A stretch of DNA of 64,000 nucleotides from Macrostomum hystrix (taxonomy: Eukaryota; Platyhelminthes; Macrostomidae): the NCBI GenBank assembly GCA_950097015.1, contig CATNEN010000030.1, forward strand, positions 2,093,001 through 2,157,000. The letters are read 5' to 3'. The position numbers were made by a program, and so were the translations under genes. Below the pieces are notes generated by a model, which saw only the letters and a list, made by a program, of their open reading frames with translations, ran no database searches and was not told the DNA's origin. Of this stretch, positions 33,291-44,422 are shown one piece after another (the first letter of the stretch is position 1; each line of letters starts with the position of its first letter).

Positions 33291-35256
33291 ACATTCCCAT
33301 TCTTTCCCTGTCTTTCCTCCACTCTTCAATATCCTCAGATTTGCATCGGCCTCCAACCAGTTCTGTCCTGCTTCCCTTGCACCCTTACTCAGCTACTCAG
33401 TTCAGTCTTACGGGGCTGTTCATTCCTAATTTAGAGCTGGGAAGGGGGGTCGAAAGCACATTCAAAGGTAAGAAATTCTCGCAGGGAAGGAGGGGTTGGG
33501 CTGGGCGCACGGAGATCTGGTTGATGAGGACATTGGTAGTCGGCAACGGAGAAAATCATTAACAGTGTTTGAATAGGAACTTAGTGTGGAGCGAGTGAGT
33601 GAGACGAAAAAACGGGGAACAGCCAGCAAGAGTGCTTCTCTCACTTAGCTGTGTCTCGATCTGTCCGAACTGAAGCAGAGCAGAGCAGGGCATGCAGAAA
33701 TGTAGCCTTAAGGCTTTTGGACAGGGGCAAAGTCGCTATCAAGACTGGCCGAGTATGATCAAGTTTAGTTTTACTTTCATTACACACGGAATGTGTGTTA
33801 GCATTCAGCTGCCAATGTTCAACATCACTCTGGTAGATGGCCAGGTGACGGAACTTTTGTATCGTGCACCAAACGCTGCTCATTAGTTTGCTCATTAGTC
33901 TGCTCATTAGCGTTGATCACCGAAACGGTTAAGAGTAATCAGTATTGACCCGGACATAATTATAATTAGCTTAGATAATTAGTCAATTCGACATCGCTCG
34001 CGAAATCGATGCGCCGAAGCTAGATAATTCTAGGTAACTTTTTTTTCTTCCAAGCACTCCAGTCTTGACTGAGAAGTCACTAGCAAGGAGAGCCATAGTG
34101 TGTGCTCATACTGCCGCAGAGTCAACAGTGGCCTCAGTACCTGAGCTGCATGACAAAACAAACGTCCAAATTTGGACTGCTGCTTTCGGTCGCTCTCGGC
34201 TCCACTGAAAGCAAACCTTTGCCAGACTAGCTGGCGACATTAATATAAAAATACTTCCTACTTGTCTTGAGTTCTCTTGCGTTCCAGAAGATCTATATGA
34301 TGAATTATATTTTAGTCTCGACTCTGTCACCGCCCTTCTACAATAGACTATCGTTTTACTGCTTCTGCTAGTAGTATGGGATTGTCCTTTACTACCAATT
34401 TAGAAGCATCTAAATAATATTCTCAATTACAAAGAAAGCAAAGGAATAGACTGTGATAAATAAATATGGTAGAGAACAGCTAGTTTAACTCTAAGAAATA
34501 TTTATCGTTTAATGATCTATCCATTGCTGTACATGAAGTAGATAATTTTTGAGAGGCACATAACTTCATAATTATTGTTTAAAAAAATCACTATTACATG
34601 CCTAGTGACAATTAAAACAAAATATCAATGGAAAATAACAAAAGAAGTCATGTTGCGCGAAAAAAATAAGTCACTTTATCTAAGTCCAGCTTTGAAGCAA
34701 TTAAAATAAGGGTATACTCGTAGATTGTCAAGAAAATAGAATCATCTAAAGCAGATTTTATAACTATATCACTTAATTATAACAACAATTTCTATGCGTA
34801 TATGTGAAAGACGAAATAAGAAAAAGGTAGGGTGTGATCAATTAATAGAATATAGTGCAAAATAGACAAAAACTGCAGCTTAGCGTGAACATCGCATGCA
34901 CCAAGACTGTGGCTCTATAAACTTCGTATGGCTTGAGCTGGCTAGGAAAAAGATTCCGAATTGACACCGCGATTAAACTACGAGTATATTATAGAGAGAA
35001 TATAAACTAGAACTCGCGCAGCCCATTTGTTTCAGATGTACCTAATGACCTAATGACAGGCGCAGCTATTGCTTTTACTGAACTTTACTTCACTGGGGAG
35101 GCAGCAACACACCTAGATTTCTACCCGAAAGTCGTAAGTCGTAAGTTCGATGCTCTAACCACTAGTCTATGTTGTAGAAGGAAGACTTCGATGTACTGAT
35201 GACGAATTGGAAGGATCATTAGAACCTAAAAATTAATTAGTCTAGCGTGCTAATGT
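33291..35256. other. No gene seen; possible SINE remnant
   Basis: AT-rich. Around 35090-35175 the minus strand has AGTGGTTAGAGCATCGAAC and GTTGCTGCCTCCCCAG. The second block recurs at 40683-40710, suggesting another dispersed repeat with a tRNA-like part. Confidence 0.4.
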
Positions 35257-37653
35257 TTAAGCCTGAGGCGATAGCGGATTTCCGCCAGACGGAGGTAGTC
35301 CCTTCATCCTGGTGAAGTTGAACAGAAAGGCTTTGTGCTGAGCCAGCTTAACCTCAGTTGACTGCTGCTGCTGCTGCTGCTGCTGCTCCCCACTTTCGGA
35401 TTTCTCCCTGACTTTGCGCCAATCAATGCGCTGTCGTCGCGGATTTGGCGGATTGTTCAACGCAGCCGCTCTGTGGTGCTGCGGCTGCTGGCTGTGGCGT
35501 CGGGCTGCGGCTTCCGCCACTGATGACAGCCGGTCCTGCTTGGCTTTCGGCTGCTCACTGGGAGAAGGATTTTGAAAATAACTCGAGTGTGAGAAGTGGA
35601 CTCAAGATTTTAGTTCCGAAGACTAGGAAAAATCATCAGTCACTCTCGCACACTTAGAAACCAAAGAGGCATTGAAAAAATACCTAACCAGGCCTTATAA
35701 CACTAGAACGGCTAGAAAAAAAACGAGAAAGACAAAGGTTTGCTTAATTCCATCTGGGCAGCCGCGTATCCACCGCCCACCCACCGCCACCGCACGCCCC
35801 CGCTCTCCGCTACGATCTGGGTAGCTAAGAGCATGCGTGGCTTAATTATTTTTTCCGCCGAGGCCGAAATAGCTAGATGAGAGAGACCAGAAGAGTGCCA
35901 AACCTAAAGAAAACATCGCTGGGTGCGCCGGTCTGCCCAGCAACGGGTGGGAGCCGGGCGGGGGGTTTCTTAGCCGTCTAACAGAACAATGGCTTCTCAA
36001 ATAAACAGATAGAATGAATAGATGAATTAGCAATGGTTTCGGGACAGTTGGACAATTTTCCTGGGCTTCGAAAGTCTAAATTCCTGAAGTATTCAATTTC
36101 TAATCCCAAAACCCGTCTGTTCATTTTTCTTATATTTAGACTAGCCTTTAGTGGAAATGTAGTTGATGCAGTAAAATTAAGACACTTAACAGTTATGAAT
36201 AAAGCTGTATTGGTAGATAAAAAATATACTTATCTGAAGCCGATTCTCACCTGGACTCGGAACAGGTGCTCTCGTCGTTGTCTAATCGGGCAGCAAGGCT
36301 CGGTAAGCTCCCGCACTGCAGCTTCCAAAGCTGGGCAGCCAGAGCCACCGCTGCTGATGCCTCCTGTACAGTCACTCCGCCGGTCAAGTCAGCGTCTTCG
36401 GAATCGGCGACCTCCATCCGACAGGCGTCAGGCGAGCAGTTCGCGCCGCCAACCGAGCCAGCTGAGACCCGATGCGAGGCGCGAATGGCGCGCGGCTGGG
36501 GCCGCTTCCGCGAGGCAGCTTCCGCTTCCGGCGGATTCGGGACAGCAAAGCCATGTCCGGAAGACAAGTGACGGCTAAGAAAACTCCGCGCACGGCCGAT
36601 TGCGTCCATGCTGGGTCCGCCGCGACTGCCGCTGCTTCTGTCGTCATCGTAGTCTTCGTCTGCAGCATTTTGTTCGCGGCTTTTCACAGCTCCCTCGTCA
36701 ACAGAAGCACAGCGCTGGGGGGTGCGAAATCGAGGACATCTTGGCCTTGCTTGAATTGATGAAGTTCTATCAGACTGCATCGGAGACTGATGGACTTGCT
36801 GCTGCTGCTGCTGCTGCAACGCCACTTTTGTTTGCTTCAGCTGTTCAACCTCCATTCTCAGCTGCTTCATCTCCGCCATCGCCTCATTCTTTCTTTCGGC
36901 GATTTCTTCAAGAAGGAGCCTGCGCTGCTGTTCCCGAGTCTCCTCGGCCTCTTGTTCCAGCCGCTGCAGCGTCGCCATCCGCTCCGCTGCCATCTTGGAC
37001 CTCAGCTCGGCCTGCAGTTTGGCCTCTTCTTCAGCTATTCGCTTACGCATTTCCACCCGCAGTTCGGCTTCTTCTGTCTCCAAGCGAGACCTGAGCTCTG
37101 CCCGCATCGTGGCGACTGAAGTTTTCTCGTCTTCTGCCACATTCTGGACACATTTTCGCTCGATCGACGAGTCCCGAAAGCGAACGACGCCTCTACCGGA
37201 ACACTGGCGATGGCGCAGCCTGGCCCTCTCTTGCGCCACAAGCTGGCGAAATTGTTCGTCGCGCGGATGCTCCCACGTCGACTGGCCTGTCTGGAAGTTG
37301 TAGTAATAAAAGATGTCCTCATTCTCATTCGACACTTGGACGGGTCGCCAATTAGGCGGCAGCGCAGCTCGCAGGCCCTCGACTGCCAAATGCATGAGCT
37401 CCGGCTCAGTCTCTGGGTCTATCCCAATGACCGGAGCATACTCAAGCTGCTCCTCCATTGTTGGCTGGTACTCCTCCGTTATCACCTCCTCAAAGAGCAA
37501 CTGCCTGCACGATGGTCGCTGTTTAGTTGTCGTCGACCTGGGTGACAAGAGACTGGCAGAGGGAGCGCTTGTCTTAGAGGACGCCGAGAAGGTCGATCGG
37601 CCGCTGCTGCCGCTGCTCTCCCTCTCCGGATCCGTGTAGTGACCGGAGTCCAT
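35257..37653 (-). CDS. CEP164: CEP164 homologue, short form (two exons)
   Basis: Centriolar distal-appendage protein needed to dock basal bodies and build cilia in other animals. Exons 37653-36251 and 35557-35257 join in phase (1403 + 301 nt; GTGAGA donor, CTCCCAG acceptor) to 567 residues. The conserved N-terminus is clear: EEVITEEYQPTMEEQLEYA, IGIDPETEPELMHLA, then a WW domain at about residues 98-131 (LPPNWRPVQ ... FYYYNFQTGQSTWEHP, Trp 102 and 127). A charged coiled coil follows (about 175-290) with glutamine runs, then a low-complexity Ser/Arg-rich region. The second exon has a further glutamine run and a stop at 35257. Human CEP164 is about 1460 residues with much longer coiled coils, so this is a truncated family member, or further exons or isoforms exist to the left. 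ATG at 37653 is the first in frame. Confidence 0.9.
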
Positions 37654-37857
37654 GTTGTTTGAATGCTGCGACGGTGTAAGATAAAATTTCGTAGGATAAC
37701 TTGTCTGGCGAAAACATATTTGTTTATAAATGCTATTTTCTGAGTGTTTCTAATTTGATGTTTTGTACAAATAAGCTGGACATTGGGAATGAACAAAACT
37801 ATCGCCAAGTGAATGCAAAAGGACTCACCCTAGCAAAAATTGATTCTTGAACGAACA

Positions 37858-37956
37858 AAGATTCAGATTCCAGCTTTCGGAGGCTCAACGCCTTCCCGTT
37901 GAGCAGCTTGGTATTGCCGTAGTACAAGCCAGAATGAATCTGAATCTAAGGCTTGT
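37858..37956. other. Nested inverted repeats, possible structured element
   Basis: GATTCAGATTC (37860-37870) pairs perfectly with GAATCTGAATC (37936-37946). Inside lies a hairpin GCTCAAC (37883-37889) with GTTGAGC (37898-37904) around a CG-rich loop. ACAAGCC (37924) also pairs with GGCTTGT (37950). It lies about 200 bp upstream of the CEP164 start. It could be a structured RNA or a transposon remnant; no known RNA family is recognised. Confidence 0.4.
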
Positions 37957-40365
37957 CTACTGGGCTAAGATTGCTGGAAATAAATTAATTGAAAGCATAA
38001 AATAACACAAGTCCACCACAGTATCTTTGAAGCACCGTTTCTCTTGTTTTTTATATTCTGAATATCAGCTCTGTGCCCAGGGTTGTGCCTTTATTTCAGT
38101 CCGCCAAGGATTAACAGTCGAATCGGAGATGAATGGCTGATGCGCTATGAAAATGAGATTGAGACAGAAGTGGAGGCGACAAGGCGATGCGTGACACGGG
38201 AGACAGAGACAGGAGTAGAAATTAAGGCGTCGGACAGTGCAGGTTTCAGTTAAGCCTTGGGCGCAGAATTTTTTTAGCTACGAATAAAAAAACTGTTTTG
38301 GAAAGGTCCATTGGCTGCCGAGTTTCTCTCTTTCAAGTAAATCGTTTTTCTTCTTATTCTCTTTCTCGCTGGCTCTGTGTATGATAAGTTCATTTTGCAG
38401 CAATATTGAATTTGGCTCTGACCCTACGTGGCCTTACGAGCTACACCGACACCGCTCTCGCGCAAGAAAAATTTTCTGCGTTGACTCTCTCTCTCCCCCT
38501 CTCTCTGTCTCACTAGCTTTAACCGCGAATTGAGTATACCCGATAGTAAATGCAGTAAAGTTTCATACTTAAAACTGCCTTGCAATACGAGATATCGTTA
38601 GATTCTTTCAGAATCATTTCTGTCTATCTATATTGCACTTAGTCGGATTCGCAGTTACTTGTATCAAAATCAAGCTCGCAACGTATTTGTATACCGCGCG
38701 GCCTCGGTTAAAAATCGTTGGTGCACTCATAGTGATTCACCACTCGCATTGTATGATTTTTGGCGCCTCCTACCCATAGGCAGTAATTGCAGGCGTGCAG
38801 CAATATAGGATTCAATACGTGGGTTTTTCTTCTTTAAATGTCTATGGCACTCGTGCACGAGTAATAGTCCATAGACTACCTAAGCGTGCAGCGCAGCAAA
38901 TAAATTATCGGTGCACGCTCCAAATGTCTATGACCCAAAGTTATGGGCACTTTAGGCCATAGATCTTATATACTAAGATCTGCGAATCTGCGAACCTATG
39001 TATAATTCGTTTATGCTTTGTTTATTTTGAATATAGAAACTGTAAACTGTTTAACTATAATTATTCCTTAATTTTTATTCAATCAATTCTTGTTTAAAGA
39101 TTCGGAATAGGCTTCTTCAATCTAAGCATGGCGGCATTCGTCTAACGCGTGAGCTTCAACTGTAGATTCTGTTTTATTTTAGCCCGTTGCGAGCAAATAC
39201 GAGTATTATATATACAGTTTTTTGGACTAGAAGTTCATGATAAATTTCTTAGTGTTTTAACATCTGTCTAAGCATTCTCGCACCTGTTGGCGAGGGGGCA
39301 GAGAGTGAGTTTTATGCCCATTTTATGAGCTATATAAAATGAAAGAAGGCTGTTGTGACTGCTCATTATTTTGCCTGGCCAAATAGAAAAGTGGCACTAA
39401 AGAGACACGAGCATTTTGCATGCTCTCAATTTCAATTCGTTACATCAAGATAACAAAGCACTTCTAGAAATTGCTGATGATGTTTACTCAGTACTGTCGC
39501 ACTCAAGCGTGCAATCCAAAAATAGCCTAAGCATTATATTTAAGTGTTTTGATGTAAAAATCTAAAAGCGAGTATATGCTGTGCAGAGCTCGCCAGCTTT
39601 ATGAATGGTGGGTCGTCTCGTTTTCTGTTAGCATAGCGACTATGATAATAATGGCGACACGACACTCTAGCATGAAACTCTGAATCTAGAAACTGCAGAG
39701 GACAACTTCCCGCCAAAACCCCCCGTTTTACGGTCCAATATGGGCTGACTGGCTGGCCCAAAAATATACTAAGCAGATAGGAAATTCTGATGCACGATTG
39801 GACAAAAATGCTGATCAACTTCCGCATCGTGCAACAGATTTTTTAAATGTTTGTTTCATTAGAAAGCAGAATAAATTCCCTATAATTAATCTTATGCATG
39901 CTACTGTTTATCTATCGCATTTTTTTAAATCGAATCGTTCAGCGTTGTTGCCAACATCAAATAAAACAAAAAAAATAATAATTAAGCTGAAGCTTGTGCG
40001 TCTACCTGTTTTATCTAGAGAGCTTCAGTGCTCGGAATGGTTCCCCGGGAAATCTATTCAATTTCTTTGCTTTGTATGCACGTATCTGGCTGAGACTCGT
40101 AGGTTGTTAGTGCTACTCACTTTAGTGGCCAATTTAAGTAATTAACGGCGAACACTGAGCTTATTGTTGTGTTGTATTTTCTTTGCAGAGAAAAACTTAT
40201 CTAAGCTCGTAGCGTTGCCAGACATGCCACCTCTTGTCATGATGTTGAACACATTAGAGCTACAACTGCCGTGCAATAAAATTAATAACACAAGCATATT
40301 AATTAACGTATAAACGTATAAATAATACGCTCGTAATCTCAGGATGGCTGTGGGCTCTCCCACAA
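37957..40365. other. No gene seen
   Basis: AT-rich spacer with short, domainless open frames and pyrimidine-rich tracts near 38480-38510. Confidence 0.55.
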
Positions 40366-40444
40366 ATGATGTCACATCAGTTGGTGACAGTGCATTGTCC
40401 CGAAGCCAGCGAGGAGGCAATTCTACCAATTCCGCGGACTCCTG

Positions 40445-40493
<49 letters not shown>

Positions 40494-40645
40494 CTGTGGT
40501 AGATCTGCCCGACTTTCTCGTCCTATTGTGGCCTTGGAGGTTGGCCCGCAAGGGCGTAAATTGCATAACAAGCTGCTCCCGAAGAATCGCCGCGGAACCG
40601 AGCTCAGGGACCTTGGTGCGGAGAGGAAAGCGTGTTAGACCGCTC
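40366..40645 (-). mobile_element. tRNA-derived SINE, family A, copy 3, with CA microsatellite
   Basis: Carries the family tail (AGCCAGCGAGGAGGCAATTC), GGACTCCTGAGTACACAC and TTGGAGGTTGGCCCGCAAGG, then the tRNA-like head in reverse, ending near GTGTTAGACCGCTC. The GT-rich part of the family has expanded here into a (CA)n run at 40449-40488. Confidence 0.85.
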
Positions 40646-43600
40646 TTTTAAAAGGCTACTGTACAGCTATTGAGTCAATAGACTGGGGAGGCTGCAACAC
40701 CCACCTTAATTCCTTCTCTGCAGATAATGCTGGTAGCCATTTTACTGATGGATGTCGAAACTTTTACTGTCCTCGGCTTTGAGCGCTGTTTGCGTCGGTT
40801 CCGAAATTTCCCGAATTCAAACTTACCTGGAGGAGAGAAAACGAAAAAAGCATTTAGACGTTGGTTTGGAACACATAGTGCAGCAGGACTTGCAAGTAAT
40901 TTCATTCTCAGAATCGTTGCAGTTCGTTAGTAGCTGATGACTGCATGTATATTGAAGTTTACCTTTAACTTTAATGAGATCTGCACGGCGATGTTTGTCA
41001 AAAAGTCCGGCAGGCATGGCAAAGTGCTCCCGGCAGAGTACACTTTCGATAGCTTGAAAAAAATTAGTTGTCAAACAGCTTATGCTCTCTATATGGATGT
41101 ATATGGAACTACGAAGACAGCCAACGCAATCCCATTGTGATCGCTTGACCTCGGCTCATTCGTCTCATTCTTGCCTTCACGTGCAAACACAGAAGAACTT
41201 ATATCTGCCTGTTCATTAGACTATAAATGCAAAGTCTGCATATGCAAACAGGGGTTTGGTTGCAAAGCAAATCGTGCTCAATAAACACTTTCTGCTGCGT
41301 TTTTCGGCTCAAAAGAAATGAAAGCAATTAATTAGAAGGTATTAGACGAGGTAATTCCCGCCGCCATTTTTTTCTCGTGCCGATGCATTCGCGTATTGTC
41401 TCATCGCATTGGAAAGATGGAGCTGAAAAATAAGAAGTCGATAATGATACAAAGTTTTTTGGACCGATTTATTGATTAGTAAGTTGCACGTGTACATGTA
41501 CATATTGTAGTTATGATGCGTAAACTGACTCTTTTTAAGCTATATACGCTTGATAACTTAAACCGTCGGAGCTGTACGGACCAATGACGTACAATACGAA
41601 GCTATACGTACGGCCGTCTTAAGTCCGGCAAGCGACAACTATCTTGAAATATACCACACAGGGACCACTAGGAAGTACTTAGTAGTAGTAATACTACTTT
41701 GCAAGAACTACACGCTTCACGAAAAATTATTTATGCTAGTCCGAAAAAATACAACTAAAAGTTCTAATGTTGGCTCACTAAAAATTAATAGCTACAAGAA
41801 ATAACTACAACAATATTGACAGTGAATTGGGTATTTATTAGTAAAGAAATCGTACGAAGAAAAAAATTTAATGTATAAAAATTGTATAAAAATAACATTT
41901 GGTGGAGCAACACCACGTTAGGCAAATTATATCAAAAGAACAACTAGGGATGTATCAGCTTCCAAACAAAAAAAGCAATCACCATATATTTAAACCTGAA
42001 AAAGTGAAAATTTATCTCCGCAGTGAACTTTTTCACGAAAGACTTTAAATTTTTTGCAAGAAACGAAGTTACCCGTCCTTCTACTCCTATAGTGGTCCTT
42101 AATACCAAATTCATCATCATTACATCAAACCGACTCCACTGGACAATATCTGCATCTTATTTAGAAAAAGCCATGCACTTAATTCTACGATTGCTTTACG
42201 ATTACGATTCTACGAAGATTAGTTCACCCACGTATTCTATTGGTACCAACATGGGTAAAGCATATTAACATTATTTGAGTATTTTTTGTTGCAAACTACA
42301 GCTATATATTTTGCTGTTATTTGATAAGGAAGTAAGTAGGGAGTTTTTTGTTTAAATGATAAAATCAGTATGTGCAATCTTTAAATAGACATGTTTTTCG
42401 TAGAAATGAAATATTGCTTGCAAAAGTATGTAGTTAAAATATAAATTAGACCGGAAATGCTTGCCTGCAGGACAGCGATTGCAGTAGTGTTTTTTTTGTA
42501 GGTGGCCTAAAAACGCGCAAACTCGCATATATATTCAATTTGTAGAATCGTTCAATTTTAGAAAAATATAGAATCGTATTTCAATTTGTGAACTTGCATT
42601 GAGTATGCTTATCTTGTATAGTGCTGTCTTTAGCATATAAAAAATATATAGCTGCCTTTTATGAGTTGTATGTAAATCCTTGAGCTTTGTTTATACATCT
42701 CTTGATGCTTTTTAATAGTTTTTTTTTTAGTTTTACAGGCCTATTAAAAGCAGGCACTTATAATACTTTGTATATATATTATAGTAGCCTAATCAAAGAC
42801 AAAGTTCCACTCCTATTGCTACTGCATATGTGTAAACAGTGATGTATGCTGTAGAAGCAAATGATTGTGGTCAGCAAATGAACTTATGAAAAATAGATGT
42901 CATTATTTAATTCAAATCTTGTACAGTATCATACATGTGCAACCTCCCAAATCTTAGCCGGCCGTGCGGCTTAGTTTTTGCTCTATTTACGACTTAGTTC
43001 GTTTCATTGCTCTACTTAGTTTGCTCTCTTTTTCTCTCCCCTTTTTCCTCTTCTTCACGCCTTCCTTTTTTGTCCCTTGGTCCCCCCTTTCATTTTTTGT
43101 GCTTGGTTGATTGGTTTTTGTGACTTACCTTGCTTGGCCCTCATTTCACCCGGCCGGTTCGGCCAGGTGTTGTGCATGTATATACAGTATTTAGATCTTA
43201 GGCCATTTAGATAATTACCAAAAAATAACTGCATTGAGTGATTAGACAATTGTTTAAGAGTGATTTTTTCTTGCAAAATTTGTGCATAGGAGGGAATAGT
43301 TAGATAAGTAGGATTATGAAATAAGTTTGGGTCCAGGATGGAATATTTAGCAATAGAGCAAGAAAAGGATCACATGAGGAAAATTTAAAGTAAAATGACT
43401 AAAAATTGTGCATTTCTATTAAACTGTGCTTAAGATAGCTGTTGCATTTAGCAAACCAGCAATGCTACTAGCCTCATTCATGTAAGTAAAGATAGGCTTA
43501 TTATGTACTGAACTGAATGAACAAAAGTGTGATTCATAAATATCTTTTGTTCAAATTATTCAAATTGAATTTTGCTTTCTAAGAACAACACATATTCCAC

Positions 43601-44422
43601 ATTTCTAAGTTGATTTCAAAGGCCAAAACATAATTTTTTACTAGATTGAATTCCTGATAGTCATTAAAAATTTTTGGAGAGGCAGGGTCTTAGCTGCTTA
43701 GGCCTAGTCTCTAAAAGTTTATTTAGGGCAAATATTTTTTACTATATATAACATGTTCTAAAATAAATTTGTGAAAAGTTAAAATATTTTATTTTAAGTA
43801 GCTTTTTGTCTAAAGGTGTGTTTTAATTTAAAATCACTTTGACTATAGCTTTGTTGCTATATTGGTATACATATAAAATATTTTTATATGCCTTTAATCA
43901 CTTGATAGCTATGTATTTCACATTTAGTCTGATTGATTAGATTTATAAGCTAGATTGCTAGCAACTAATTATATATGCATTGTGCATCAGTAAGAGTAAC
44001 TAGATATAGGAAGATTAGGAGCAAAGCAATAATTTTGCTAATTGATATTTTTTACTGAAACAAATCAAAATAGCAAAAATTATCTAGAATTAGCTAAAAT
44101 TATCTGCTATTTTTTTGAAGAGATTCAAAAGATTTTGAAGACTAGAGAGGCGGCAGCATTCACATTGTTTTCTGTCCTATCTAGTGCTGGTACTTATTTT
44201 ATACTTTGGTAAACTGATGCCATGGATAATTAAGTGTATTGATAAATGACACAAATAGTTTCCCTTACCACTTGTCACAGGCTTCCTACGTCTTAGTCCT
44301 GACTATAGAACTGTTGGTAGCATAAAATCGTTAAAGCTTCAAAGCTAGGCGTCCTGTTCACTCCCACCCACATTTTATTAAATCTTTCCAGGCCAGTCGG
44401 GCTTACGACTCTACAGCGTGGA
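40646..44422. other. No gene seen
   Basis: Long AT-rich spacer. A fragment at 40683-40710 matches the repeat noted near 35100. A polypyrimidine tract at 43010-43100 and a GC-rich patch with CCGGCCGG at 43150 are visible. On the minus strand a GTAAGT follows an open stretch near 43127, which might be a 5' exon, but no partner exon is evident. The 3' part ends at an acceptor (TCTTTCCAG, ending 44391) just before the FERM gene. Confidence 0.45.

Noticed and set aside
36266-37119. Plus-strand frames over the CEP164 exon
   Set aside because: Antisense shadows; the minus strand has the WW domain and coiled coil.
40142-40489. Cys-Val repeat protein
   Set aside because: Translation of the (CA)n run inside a SINE.
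43055-43276. Lysine/glutamine-rich small protein on the minus strand
   Set aside because: It is the reverse of a polypyrimidine tract. A donor-like GTAAGT is present, but no partner exon or homology is visible.
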